Of a stretch of 57,264 nt of DNA, positions 33,810-43,193 are shown piece after piece. Source of the stretch: Candidatus Cloacimonadota bacterium (lineage in GTDB: Bacteria > Cloacimonadota > Cloacimonadia > Cloacimonadales > Cloacimonadaceae); NCBI GenBank assembly GCA_020532545.1, contig JAJBAW010000014.1, positions 1 through 57,264 of the forward strand, given 5' to 3'. The notes beneath the pieces were generated by a model. That model searched no databases, was not told the DNA's origin, and saw only the letters and a list, made by a program, of their open reading frames with translations. A program made the position numbers and the translations under genes. Position 1 is the first letter of the stretch, and every line of letters begins with the position of its first letter.

Positions 33810-36116
33810 ATGTATCGTTCGTTTTACCCCCCCGAAACACAAGATGGGCTTAACTCGATAAGCCAATCACGGCACCAGCAATTCAAATTGGAATCACACC
33901 GGTACCACTTGAAAGCAATTGTGCTTTTCGCAATGCTCTTTCTCGCTATATCTCTACTATCCGCAGACTGTAGAATGATGGCTTTGATGGGCACAAACGG
34001 TAACAATCTCTCAGCATTCACCATTTATGATTCGACTTATTCTGGTTTTACTAATCCATGCTTACAAAAATTGAAGCAACTGGGAGCAACAAACCCCCAT
34101 GGGTGGAGCTTAGCTTGGTATGATTACAGAGACCAGGGACCTCTATTGAATCCTTATCGTATAGTTAGGAGTAGAAATCGGGCAGATACAGATGGCATGT
34201 ATAATGATACGGTTGGCGCTATTAAGATTGCGAATGCACCCAGAATACTATTGGGTCATGTTCGTCATGCTACAAGTGGTTCACCAACTATCCCAGACCC
34301 ACATCCATTTATAATGAGATATGGAGGAAGAGATTACAGTTTCATGCATAATGGGACTGTTTCCGCAGATTGCATCATTGCTCTTATTGATACTCTTGAT
34401 TCAAGCTGGATAGATGAACATCCACTTGAAACAAATGTCGATTCGGAAACATATTTCTCATGGATAATGCTAAATATTCACTTAGAAAATGGCAATGTAT
34501 TACAGGGGCTAAAAAATGCGTTATTGCCAATTTATTCTCTACCATCTACCTATGGAAATCATATAAACTTCATCCTTTCTGATGGCATGGATATCTATGC
34601 ATACAGGAAGACATCAGACAATAATTACCCCCTTGCTTATTACTATGATGTTGACTACGGCAAAAGAAATCACTTCTTGGCCGGAGTAATGAGCGAATTC
34701 CCAGACTCCACCACAGCTCAAGTCAATCTGAGTAATGTTGACTGGGCATCAGATAGAGTGATCCATGAAATTGAAAACAACGAACTAATATTCATCTCCT
34801 CAACTGGTAATATCGTAAGGCTACCTGATTTTGCCCATGACGATGGCCTATACACGCAGAAACTTGGCTTTCACAAAGGCGTAAACTGGGCCGGCTTTCC
34901 GATCATGAAGAATGGCGGGAGTGCTCTGATGTCTCAGGTGCTGAATTATTTCACTCTAGGAAACAACGGAGGCTTAACTGGTGTTAGATATGGAGATATG
35001 CTCGGTTATTCATGGTGGGCTCAAGGTGCTTGGTTTCCTGTTGAGATAACCTTGAATCAGAAACATCTCTACAAGCTCACCTTTTCGGATGATTCAGAAT
35101 CCATCCATATGATGACGAATGTGGGACCCATGACAGATGCAGTTCTCATCGATCCCAACGAACCGGTGCTTTCCTCAATTGTAGCATATACACCATATTG
35201 GATCAGCTACACCTTGCTTCCTTCCCAGAATATCAAAGATGCTTTGGGAGATTCTTGGACTGATGTACTATCCGTAAGAGCAGAGGATTGGTTCTACCAA
35301 GCTCCGCCGGTAAATCCAAAAGGTGGTTTTGAAATTGGAGATCCCCTTGACTCTTGGAAAACCAACGGGAAAAATATGGACTTTGGCAAAGGATACATTG
35401 TAACCTTTAAAAATAGCCTGAATTCCTTTACCTGGACTCGTTCTTATGCACCGGAACTTCCCTCTCCCGGTAAGGAAAGAGCGGTATGCTTTACTTGGGA
35501 AGATACACCCGATTATGTAGTAATCGATCTTGTTGATGTCGATAATGCAGATAGTGTAAATGAAATCGGTGTGATGCAAGGCGATACCTGCATTGGAGCA
35601 GTAAAAACCGACACCTTCCCTTGCCAAATTCTTGCTTATCCAGATTATGAGGATCCCGCTCCGCTATCATTTCAGATTGTCTATAATTCTAAAGCCCCAC
35701 CTTCAAACCACTATGCTTACGAGGTATTTGACCTGAATGTTCTTGCCTCTAAGCTTGATCAAATCATCCCTGAAAAAGATGGTCTTTATCGGGTAAAACT
35801 AAACGGAAATGCTTCAGAAGACAATCTTGCTGTTGGCAAAATGGTGAAAGCTGTATCCAACCATCCTAACCCCTTCAATCCGATAACCAATATTTCCTTC
35901 ACCTTGCTTGATAAGGCTGATGTCAACATCCTGATCTACAACATCAAGGGTCAAATTGTCCGTGAAATGGGCATAAAACCATATAAAGCTGGTATAAACA
36001 GCATTCAATGGGATGGCAGAGACAATACTAATAGTCCCGTTAGCAGCGGGATCTATTTTATCCGCATCAATACAGGTTCTGAATCCCACACTCACAAAGC
36101 ACTAATGATGAAATAA
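33810..36116 (+). CDS. exported class II glutamine amidotransferase-like protein with C-terminal sorting domain
   Basis: 768 residues as drawn. A signal peptide (about 35-52, KAIVLFAMLFLAISLLSA) ends just before D53-C54. The segment from C54 matches class II (Ntn, GATase_4/YafJ-like) glutaminase domains: C54-RMMALMG, LGHVRHATSG, DPHPF, FMHNGTV and NVDSETYFSWI cover nucleophile and glutamine-binding positions. No synthase or ammonia-acceptor domain follows. Instead there are beta-rich regions (about 330-670) and a terminal domain (HPNPFNPITNISF, ILIYNIKGQIVREM, SSGIYFIRI) typical of secretion sorting. The start is uncertain: the good AAGGAG site serves ATG 33800 in another frame, and a C7 run follows. 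TTG 33909 would give a perfect signal peptide. Substrate unknown. Confidence 0.85.
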   Translation: MYRSFYPPETQDGLNSISQSRHQQFKLESHRYHLKAIVLFAMLFLAISLLSADCRMMALMGTNGNNLSAFTIYDSTYSGFTNPCLQKLKQLGATNPHGWSLAWYDYRDQGPLLNPYRIVRSRNRADTDGMYNDTVGAIKIANAPRILLGHVRHATSGSPTIPDPHPFIMRYGGRDYSFMHNGTVSADCIIALIDTLDSSWIDEHPLETNVDSETYFSWIMLNIHLENGNVLQGLKNALLPIYSLPSTYGNHINFILSDGMDIYAYRKTSDNNYPLAYYYDVDYGKRNHFLAGVMSEFPDSTTAQVNLSNVDWASDRVIHEIENNELIFISSTGNIVRLPDFAHDDGLYTQKLGFHKGVNWAGFPIMKNGGSALMSQVLNYFTLGNNGGLTGVRYGDMLGYSWWAQGAWFPVEITLNQKHLYKLTFSDDSESIHMMTNVGPMTDAVLIDPNEPVLSSIVAYTPYWISYTLLPSQNIKDALGDSWTDVLSVRAEDWFYQAPPVNPKGGFEIGDPLDSWKTNGKNMDFGKGYIVTFKNSLNSFTWTRSYAPELPSPGKERAVCFTWEDTPDYVVIDLVDVDNADSVNEIGVMQGDTCIGAVKTDTFPCQILAYPDYEDPAPLSFQIVYNSKAPPSNHYAYEVFDLNVLASKLDQIIPEKDGLYRVKLNGNASEDNLAVGKMVKAVSNHPNPFNPITNISFTLLDKADVNILIYNIKGQIVREMGIKPYKAGINSIQWDGRDNTNSPVSSGIYFIRINTGSESHTHKALMMK

Positions 36117-36136
36117 GATTTCGTCTGAAGATGATG

Positions 36137-36163
36137 GGAAGCGGGTTTCCGCTTCCTATCTTT
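36137..36163 (+). terminator. hairpin terminator after the amidotransferase-like gene
   Basis: A perfect 8-base stem GGAAGCGG / CCGCTTCC (36137-36144 and 36149-36156) with loop GTTT is followed by TATCTTT. The T-run is short, so termination may be partial and leave some readthrough to the next gene. Confidence 0.6.
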
Positions 36164-36196
36164 AACATTGATTGAAATATTACAGGCAAGGACAAG

Positions 36197-38554
36197 ATGA
36201 AAACTATATTGGCAATACTACTATTGATACCGCTCGCGGTAAACGCGGGTATACTGCATGTATCGCTGGACGGTTCGCAAGCTTACAGCAATGTCCAAAG
36301 TGCGGTTACCGCAGCAGCAGATCAGGATACCATCCTGATCCACCCCGGAACATATTATGAAAACATCCAGATCATCGGCCGAAACCTCACTCTCGGCAGT
36401 CTGGAGCTCACAAGTTCTGATAGCACATACATCGCGCAAACGGTGATTGACGGCAACCAAAGCGGGAGTTGTATATACATTAACGAAGATGCCATTGTCA
36501 CGATCCAGGGTTTGTACCTGACCAATGGAATCGGGACCCCGACTCATCCCGATTATGGCGATATTACCAGAAAAGGTGGAGCTATCTGCGCGGAATACAG
36601 CAATATTTCTGTGATAAACTGCAGGATAATCGCTAACAAAGCTGACTCCGGTGCGGGGATCTGTTTGAACTATAGTTCCGGGTATTTGGCAGGTACGATC
36701 ATTTGTGATAATTGGGGAAAGAGTATGGGAGCCCTAACCTTCGTCGGATATCCAAGTCCTTCGCCCGGTTATGAAGAGGAATATTTGGACTTTGATACAG
36801 AGAACAGATGCAGTATATACAACAACCATGCAAGCACCGGGAATGACATTTGGATAACTTCACATTACATCACTAATATTGATATTTATCTGGATAAAAT
36901 TACCGTGGACGACACAAACCCATACTTCACAGAATGCATCCGCACAAAATCCCGTAACTTTGGGCAAGATCTAAGCTATGCATTGGACTACAATGAAGCG
37001 GTCTTGGATCAGCAAAATGCCGATCTGTATGTAAGCCCCGATGGCGATGACACAAATTCCGGCTTGTCTGCATCCGAAGCGCTGAAGACCATAGCCCTCG
37101 CCATCCAACGCATCGGTGCAGACAGCCAGAATCCCCACACCATTCACCTGGCCAATGGAGTCTATGGCGCAGATCAACATTTCCCGTTAAATCTGCGCAG
37201 CTATGTGAGCATCGTTGGCGAAAGCGAGGCTGGCGTCATCTTTGAAGATGGTGCACCGACTGTCTTTATCGAAGGTTGGGATAGCGAGAAGGAAGCTGCG
37301 ATCAAGAATATCACCTTCCAAGGTGCATTATATCAAGGTTTTAATAAAGGTCATTTGATTTTATGCAGTCCATTATACGACTACGATGGTACGGATAAAT
37401 ACAGCTTAACCTTGGAAAACATCAGCTTTCGCAATATCTATCCCCTGCATTATGAATATCCAATAGCATTGGTTGAACTGGTGCAGCCGGAAAGGGCAAC
37501 TTTGCGCAATATCACAGTGGAGGACTGCATGGTTTCTGCTGCATTTTACTTTTGGGGTGGAGGAGTGTACGCAGATAATGTCCGCATTCGACACACCTAT
37601 GGCTCGCCCTATGGTCTGATAGAGGGAAGAGCTCTGATGACGTATGCAAATATGCCAGTAGTTACCGGAGGCGACAATGTATTTCATAATTGGGAGATTA
37701 CCGGGTGTAATTCCAGATCAGTTGAAGGTTCATCAAGTAGTATAGTAAGAATTGATCATTCATTTTTGCCTACGGATTTTAGGAACTACTTCATCAATTG
37801 CACTATCACGGACAATCACTGGAATACGGGTATGGGTGCCGCCGTGGATTTGGGAGAGGATGCCAAGGTCACCTTTATCAATAGCATCATCAGCAATGCA
37901 GCGGGCATGAACTTTATCTTGCGCAATAAAGACCTGCCTTCGAATCTACAGTTCCTGAATTGTCTGGTTGGTACTTCCGGTAATCCTGAAAATGCCATTC
38001 TTAATCTTGGGCCGAACAACACAATTGAATGGTATGGCTCAAACCTCAGTTCAAATCCAGATTTCTATGCCTGGACGGAAGATAATCCCTATGCCCTGGG
38101 TCAGGATTCACCATGTATAGATAGCGGAACCACAGATTTCAGTATCTTTAATATGCCGGATTGGTATGAGTTTCCTTCCTATGACTTGGCCGGCGATCCT
38201 CGTATCTTTGGTGATCAGGTTGATCTTGGCGCTTACGAATGGCAGGGGCAGACAGATCTTGAAGACCTGCTTGCAGCTCCAGCTTTCAGCATGAGCAATT
38301 ACCCCAATCCCTTCAATCCCCAAACCACGATCAGCTACAGCCTGAAGGAAGCCTCAGTCCTTAGAATAGACATCTATAACCTGAAGGGCCAATTGGTGAA
38401 AACCCTTGTGAACGAAGCTAAAGGACCCGGCAAACACAGCATCGTCTGGCAGGGGGATGACGATAATGACCGTTCTGTCGCCAGTGGCCTCTACTATTAC
38501 AGGATGACCGCCGGTAAGTATAGCAGCACCAAGAAGATGATCCTGATGAAATAG
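36197..38554 (+). CDS. secreted parallel beta-helix protein with C-terminal sorting domain
   Basis: 785 residues. A signal peptide (1-17) is followed by two pectate-lyase-like entry motifs: LHVSLDGSQAYSNVQSAV...TILIHPGTYYENI near residue 20, and LYVSPDGDDTNSGLSASEALKTI near 280 (DUF1565-like). Between and after them lie many short strands with N/G/S turns (CRIIANKADSGAGI, ITGCNSRS, CTITDNHWNTG, FINSIISNAAG) of right-handed beta-helices. Such folds bind or cleave polysaccharides; catalytic residues are not assignable by eye. The last 85 residues start YPNPFNPQTTISYSL and contain IDIYNLKGQLVKTL and SGLYYYRM: a type A sorting/FlgD-Ig domain. AAGGA precedes the ATG. It follows the amidotransferase-like gene by 80 bases and has the same export signal class. 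Confidence 0.88.
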   Translation: MKTILAILLLIPLAVNAGILHVSLDGSQAYSNVQSAVTAAADQDTILIHPGTYYENIQIIGRNLTLGSLELTSSDSTYIAQTVIDGNQSGSCIYINEDAIVTIQGLYLTNGIGTPTHPDYGDITRKGGAICAEYSNISVINCRIIANKADSGAGICLNYSSGYLAGTIICDNWGKSMGALTFVGYPSPSPGYEEEYLDFDTENRCSIYNNHASTGNDIWITSHYITNIDIYLDKITVDDTNPYFTECIRTKSRNFGQDLSYALDYNEAVLDQQNADLYVSPDGDDTNSGLSASEALKTIALAIQRIGADSQNPHTIHLANGVYGADQHFPLNLRSYVSIVGESEAGVIFEDGAPTVFIEGWDSEKEAAIKNITFQGALYQGFNKGHLILCSPLYDYDGTDKYSLTLENISFRNIYPLHYEYPIALVELVQPERATLRNITVEDCMVSAAFYFWGGGVYADNVRIRHTYGSPYGLIEGRALMTYANMPVVTGGDNVFHNWEITGCNSRSVEGSSSSIVRIDHSFLPTDFRNYFINCTITDNHWNTGMGAAVDLGEDAKVTFINSIISNAAGMNFILRNKDLPSNLQFLNCLVGTSGNPENAILNLGPNNTIEWYGSNLSSNPDFYAWTEDNPYALGQDSPCIDSGTTDFSIFNMPDWYEFPSYDLAGDPRIFGDQVDLGAYEWQGQTDLEDLLAAPAFSMSNYPNPFNPQTTISYSLKEASVLRIDIYNLKGQLVKTLVNEAKGPGKHSIVWQGDDDNDRSVASGLYYYRMTAGKYSSTKKMILMK

Positions 38555-39040
38555 TATCATATGACTATAGGTTGCTTTAAAGCCTTTCTGTAAAAGGTTT
38601 TCTAAGGCATCGCCAAAATGAGAATTGCGGGCATGGTCGACGGATCGTGCCCTTACTCACTTTGTATATGGCTATCCCTGACAGCTTGCTCCTCAGCAGA
38701 GCCTTGTCCATTTCAACAGACTTTTCAAATCTGTCACTCCTGGTTCCCTTGTCAAATAGTTTCGCATTGTGATTTTTCAAAAGTTTTCTGGATAGTCCGC
38801 ATCAAAACAACTGATGAAGGTTAGGAGCGATTCTTTAAGGGCTGCAAAGAGGGTATTATTAATGAACGAGCGCTCGAGAGTCCTTAAGATATTCAGTGTA
38901 TTTATGTTTGTAAGATGATCAAGCATCATACTTTGCTGGATATTTCTCTCAAGAACTCCATATATTTCAAGATTTACGAAATAAGTATTGACTGCATTTC
39001 ATACTTTTTAAATCATGTAACATGGAGATAAGTATAAAGT
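38555..39040. other. intergenic region upstream of cmk
   Basis: About 485 bases without a supported gene. A weak terminator-like hairpin (GCCTTT / AAAGGT, then TTTTC) lies at 38581-38603, just after the beta-helix gene. The 3' end carries an AT-rich stretch and an inverted repeat that reaches into the cmk start (38997-39046). TTGACT at about 38988 is the only -35-like box seen. Confidence 0.5.
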
Positions 39041-39046
39041 ATGAAA
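38997..39046 (+). promoter_or_regulatory. inverted repeat enclosing the cmk start codon
   Basis: TTTCATACTTT (38997-39007) and AAAGTATGAAA (39036-39046) are perfect 11-base complements. The right arm contains the cmk ATG, and the ribosome site (GGAGA) lies in the loop. Folding would hide the start codon; it could also be a chance AT-rich match. Confidence 0.4.
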
Positions 39047-39718
39047 AGAATTATCATCGCGATTGATGGTCCGGCAGCCTCTGGAAAGAGCACGACCGCA
39101 AAGCTTTTGGCAAGGAAATTAGGATATTTATATCTTGATACAGGAGCAATGTATCGCGCCTGTGCCCTTGCTGCCAAACGCCGGAATATCGACATTGATG
39201 ATGATGACGCTCTAAAAGATTTGATTCTGAACACTCATGTACTTATTCAAAACACAGAGCAGGGCAATATTACTTTACTGGATTCAGAGGACGTCTCAAC
39301 AGCCATCCGCGAACCGGATATCTCCCTTTTGGCTTCTGCCATCTCAGCCAAAGCCATCGTGCGCACCAAGATGGTGGAATTGCAACGTGAAATGGGCAAA
39401 ATGGGTGGCGTGGTTTTGGATGGCAGAGATATCGGAACTGTGGTTTTCCCAGAGGCCGAGCTCAAGTTTTTTATCGTTGCCCCTGTCCAAGTTAGAGCAG
39501 AGAGACGCTTTTTGGAGCTACAAGAAAAGGGACTCAGCCCAGTATTCGAAGAGGTTTTAGAAGAGCTCCAAAAGCGCGATAAAGCTGATTCTTCCAGAGC
39601 TTTGGCGCCGCTGATTCCAGCGCAGGATGCCATTGAAATAGATACCGGCCCGCTCACCATTGAAGGCCAGGTGGAAGAGCTTTACCAGCATTATCAGAAG
39701 AGGATGGCTGAGCTGTGA
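39041..39718 (+). CDS. cmk: cytidylate kinase
   Basis: This 225-residue enzyme phosphorylates CMP and dCMP. The P-loop IDGPAASGKSTTAK is at residues 8-21, followed by LGYLYLDTGAMYRA, the CMP-binding insert region (about 65-110), GGVVLDGRDIGTVVFPEAELKFF, and RAERRFLELQEKG. The lid and C-terminal part hold LQKRDKADSSRALAPL and EIDTGPLTIEGQVEEL. Length and motif order are normal. The stop overlaps the GTG start of ispH by 4 bases. The order cmk-ispH-rpsA occurs in several phyla and supports all three calls. Confidence 0.96.
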   Translation: MKRIIIAIDGPAASGKSTTAKLLARKLGYLYLDTGAMYRACALAAKRRNIDIDDDDALKDLILNTHVLIQNTEQGNITLLDSEDVSTAIREPDISLLASAISAKAIVRTKMVELQREMGKMGGVVLDGRDIGTVVFPEAELKFFIVAPVQVRAERRFLELQEKGLSPVFEEVLEELQKRDKADSSRALAPLIPAQDAIEIDTGPLTIEGQVEELYQHYQKRMAEL

Positions 39719-40602
39719 TTTTGCGCTTGGCTGCATCCTCAGGCTTTTGTTTTGGAGTGCGCAGGGCTATTCAGATGGCTTTGGACGCTTCCAAGGGCAG
39801 AACTGCAGTTTACACCATTGGAGAACTGATCCACAATCCCCAATACGTTCAGGAACTCGAAGAACAAGGTATTAAAGTGGCAAATGATGCAAACGCCTTG
39901 CAGGGCAATGTGGTAATAATCCGATCACATGGTATCACGCGCGAAGATTTGCAGACTCTGGTGGCCAATGGGAATATCGTGATTGATGCCACCTGTCCGT
40001 ATGTGGCTCGCACCCATGAGCTCATCCAAACTGCGATTCAGGATGGCTATGAAGTCTTCATTCTGGGAGATGCCCAGCATCCTGAAGTGATCGGCATGAT
40101 GAGTTATGGAAATCTGCAGACCAGAGTGATAGCCCCGGGTGAGATTCCTACCGGACTCAAAGGCAAGAGAATATGCCTGATCTCACAGACCACTCAGAAG
40201 GTGGAAAATCTGAAAAAATTGACCTGTGACATATTAGATCAAGTTTTGGAACTAAAAGTGTATAACAGTATATGTCTGGCTACCACACAAAGACAAAATG
40301 CCAGTGCAGCTTTGGCAAAAGACAGCGACCTCATGATCGTGATCGGCGGACTGAGGAGCTCGAATACGAAAATGTTGGCCAGTCTGTGCAGCCAATATTG
40401 CCAAACCCTGCATATCGAGACCGAGGATGAATTGACAAAGGACTCTGTGCTCGGGAAAGCACGCATCGGCCTCAGCGCTGGTGCCAGCACTCCTGAGGAC
40501 CGGATTTTAAAAGTTTATAACAAAATATTAAAAATAAATGGGGAAGAACACTTGGCAACGAGTATTCACAATATCCCCTTGTTTAAGGAGGAATCATGTT
40601 AG
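39715..40602 (+). CDS. ispH: 4-hydroxy-3-methylbut-2-enyl diphosphate reductase IspH
   Basis: This 295-residue iron-sulfur enzyme catalyses the last step of the MEP pathway (HMBPP to IPP and DMAPP). The three cluster cysteines are C12 in SSGFCFGVRRA, C94 in DATCPYV and C187 in NSICLATTQRQ. Other blocks are YTIGELIHNPQYVQELEEQGI, IIRSHGI, GDAQHPEVIGMMSY, ISQTTQK, MIVIGGLRSSNTKML and GLSAGASTPEDRI. The start is GTG, overlapping cmk as GTGA. The stop overlaps rpsA by 7 bases, and the rpsA AAGGAGG lies inside the ispH end. Its presence shows that isoprenoids are made by the MEP route. Confidence 0.96.
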   Translation: MILRLAASSGFCFGVRRAIQMALDASKGRTAVYTIGELIHNPQYVQELEEQGIKVANDANALQGNVVIIRSHGITREDLQTLVANGNIVIDATCPYVARTHELIQTAIQDGYEVFILGDAQHPEVIGMMSYGNLQTRVIAPGEIPTGLKGKRICLISQTTQKVENLKKLTCDILDQVLELKVYNSICLATTQRQNASAALAKDSDLMIVIGGLRSSNTKMLASLCSQYCQTLHIETEDELTKDSVLGKARIGLSAGASTPEDRILKVYNKILKINGEEHLATSIHNIPLFKEESC

Positions 40603-43193
40603 ATCATGATCAAAACCCAGTCGAATCTGAGATGGAAATCGAAGGAAACGACACAGCGTCGAAATCAACGGAAGTAGAAGCAGTGCTCGAAAATAATGAA
40701 GAGCCAAAAATGGAAGAAAGAACATCCGAAATTGAAGTGGATGAAGAGCCTGAAGCAGCGAAAGCAGAAATTCAGGAAGAAGCCGCAGTAAAAGAACCTC
40801 AAGAAGAAACTGCAATAGAAACTGAGGATGAAGCAATATCACCAGAGCCTACTGCAGAAGTGGAAGAGGAAAAACCCGCCCTGGAAGCTCAGGAAGAGCC
40901 CAAAGCTGTAGAACCTGAAGTAGAGCTTACGCCAGAAGAGCTTGAGCATAAAAATATGCTCAATATGTACGAAGAATCTTTCTCAAACTTTAAAGTGGGA
41001 GAGATCATCGATGGCACCATCGTGGATATTTCAGACAAAGAAGTCCGCGTGGATATAGGGTTCAAGAGCGAAGGCGTGATTCAGATATCTGAATTTGCCT
41101 ATAGTGGCCCACCGGAAAAGAACAGCGTCATCAGAGTCTTCATCAACAAAATCGAAAGTGGCGATGGCCGCCTGCAGCTTTCTAAAAAGAAAGCCGATTA
41201 TCAGGAAAACATTGAACGCATCAAAAAAGCCTTTGCAGATAACAGCGTATTACCAGGTGTAATCCGCCGCAGAGTAAAAGGTGGCATGATCGTGGAAGTA
41301 TATGGCATAGAAGCTTTTCTTCCCGGCAGTCAGATGTCGCTCAAACCCATCCCGAATCTGGACCAATTCATTGGTAAAGACATGCAATTCAAAGTTGTTA
41401 ACCTCGATGAAGAGCACAACAACATCATCGTCTCCCGTCGCGCTGTGATGGAAGAAGAAGCTGCCGCAAAACGCGAGGCATTGCTGGAAAGGATCGAAAT
41501 CGATTCTGAGCTGGAAGGTGAAGTGAAAAACATCACCCAGTACGGTGCCTTTATCGACCTCGGTGGTATTGATGGATTGCTCCACCTTACCGATATGTCC
41601 TGGGGCAAGCTGAATCACCCTTCAGAAATGCTTGCTATCGGCGACAAAGTGAAAGTTAAAGTGATCAATTTTGATCCTGAATCCAATAAAATTTCTTTGG
41701 GACTGAAACAACTCGTACCCCATCCTTGGGAAAACATCGAAATTAAGTATCCAGAAGGAACTCGCATCACCGGTAAGGTGGTGAGTGTGAAATCTTTCGG
41801 AGCCTTTGTGGAACTTGAACCCGGCGTGGAAGGTCTAGTGCACATCTCTGAGATGAGCTGGACCAAAAAGATCACCGACGCCCGTAAGATTCTAAAAAAT
41901 GGCGATACCATAAACGCCATCGTTTTGGAACTGGACAAGGAAAACAAACGCATCTCGCTGGGTATGAAACAGATGGATCCCAATCCCTGGCTTACAATCG
42001 AAGATCGCTATCCCATCGGGACAGTGCTGAAACGCAAAGTCAAGAGTCTTACCACTTTTGGCGCCTTCGTGGAAATCGAAGAAGGCATCGACGGTCTGGT
42101 GCATATCTCTGATATTAGCTGGACCAAGCGCATCTACCACCCGCGCGAAGTATTCCGCAAAGGTCAGGAAATTCAGACCATTATCCTATCCATAGACAGA
42201 GCTCAGCACCGTATCGCGCTTGGCGTGAAACAGCTGACTCCCGATCCATGGGAGACCCTCAATCAAGATCTTCCTGTGAACTCTGAAGTGATCGGTAAAA
42301 TATCCAAATTGATCCCCAAGGGCGTCTTGGTGGATATCCCGCTCAAAGAAGACTATGTGGAAGGATTCATCCCGATCTCACATTTGGCTATGGCCAAACT
42401 TGAGCACAGTGAAGATGCTTTCCATGTGGGCGAAGAATTGCCTCTGAAAGTGATCGAACTGGATATGGAAAATCGTCGGCTTATCCTCTCTGTAAAAGCC
42501 TTCTTCTTCTCACGCGACCCCAAGTTGCAAGAAGAATATGTGGCCATACACGAGCAGTATATGCGTGAACGCATTGCCAGATTGCAAAAGAAAAGAGCTG
42601 AAAAACAGCAGAGAGATAGACAGGCCGCAGAAGCCGCAGCAAAGAAAGCTGTCGATGATGCAGCCGCCGAGGCCGAAGGTAAGCCAAGCTCTGAGACTGA
42701 TGAAGCTAAAATCCAAGGCACAGAAACTGCTCCTGCAGTTGCTGGCGTAGAGACTGAAGCTACAGCTGTAGAAACCGTGGAAGCAGCCCCTGCTACTGAA
42801 GCAGCTGCGGAAGCAAACACTGAGACTGAAGCTCCTGTCGAACTGGCCAAAGAAGAAGCCGTTTCTGAAGCTGTGGAAGAGACTCCCACAAAAGAACCTC
42901 TTCCTGAAACTGAACAGGCCCCTGAAGAAGTAGAAATCCCGGCGGAAGAAGAAGCTCTCGAAGCTGAAAAGCCCGAGACTCCTGCTGTCGAGCTTGCCGA
43001 ACCTGTGGCCAAAGAGATTCCAGAAGAGACTCCTCTCGAGATTCCAGAAATCCCGCAAGAGCTACCTATGGAAATGCCAGATACCCAGGAAGATCACCCT
43101 GTGGTGACTGAAGAAACCCCAGAAGAACTCCCGGAAGTTGATAAGACCGAAGAACTTCCGATAGTTGAAGAAGAACCTAAAACAGAAGAATAA
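40596..43193 (+). CDS. rpsA: 30S ribosomal protein S1 with acidic N- and C-terminal extensions
   Basis: 865 residues. Six S1 RNA-binding domains lie at about 131-200, 215-282, 305-376, 393-462, 480-549 and 564-638, with typical YGAFIDLGGIDGLLHLTDMSW and FGAFVELEPGVEGLVHISEMSW cores in domains 3-5. S1 brings mRNA to the ribosome. Before the domains are about 115 residues rich in Glu, Ala and Pro. After them come a basic helical segment (about 645-680, ERIARLQKKRAEKQQRD) and about 185 acidic, Pro/Thr-rich residues. Typical S1 has 350-580 residues, so the tails are extra. A strong AAGGAGG precedes the ATG. A hairpin terminator follows the stop by about 20 bases. Confidence 0.95.
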   Translation: MLDHDQNPVESEMEIEGNDTASKSTEVEAVLENNEEPKMEERTSEIEVDEEPEAAKAEIQEEAAVKEPQEETAIETEDEAISPEPTAEVEEEKPALEAQEEPKAVEPEVELTPEELEHKNMLNMYEESFSNFKVGEIIDGTIVDISDKEVRVDIGFKSEGVIQISEFAYSGPPEKNSVIRVFINKIESGDGRLQLSKKKADYQENIERIKKAFADNSVLPGVIRRRVKGGMIVEVYGIEAFLPGSQMSLKPIPNLDQFIGKDMQFKVVNLDEEHNNIIVSRRAVMEEEAAAKREALLERIEIDSELEGEVKNITQYGAFIDLGGIDGLLHLTDMSWGKLNHPSEMLAIGDKVKVKVINFDPESNKISLGLKQLVPHPWENIEIKYPEGTRITGKVVSVKSFGAFVELEPGVEGLVHISEMSWTKKITDARKILKNGDTINAIVLELDKENKRISLGMKQMDPNPWLTIEDRYPIGTVLKRKVKSLTTFGAFVEIEEGIDGLVHISDISWTKRIYHPREVFRKGQEIQTIILSIDRAQHRIALGVKQLTPDPWETLNQDLPVNSEVIGKISKLIPKGVLVDIPLKEDYVEGFIPISHLAMAKLEHSEDAFHVGEELPLKVIELDMENRRLILSVKAFFFSRDPKLQEEYVAIHEQYMRERIARLQKKRAEKQQRDRQAAEAAAKKAVDDAAAEAEGKPSSETDEAKIQGTETAPAVAGVETEATAVETVEAAPATEAAAEANTETEAPVELAKEEAVSEAVEETPTKEPLPETEQAPEEVEIPAEEEALEAEKPETPAVELAEPVAKEIPEETPLEIPEIPQELPMEMPDTQEDHPVVTEETPEELPEVDKTEELPIVEEEPKTEE

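Noticed and set aside
38577-38780. 67-codon minus-strand frame between the beta-helix gene and cmk
   Set aside because: TTG start without ribosome site and no recognisable domain; it may be a decayed fragment, but this cannot be supported.
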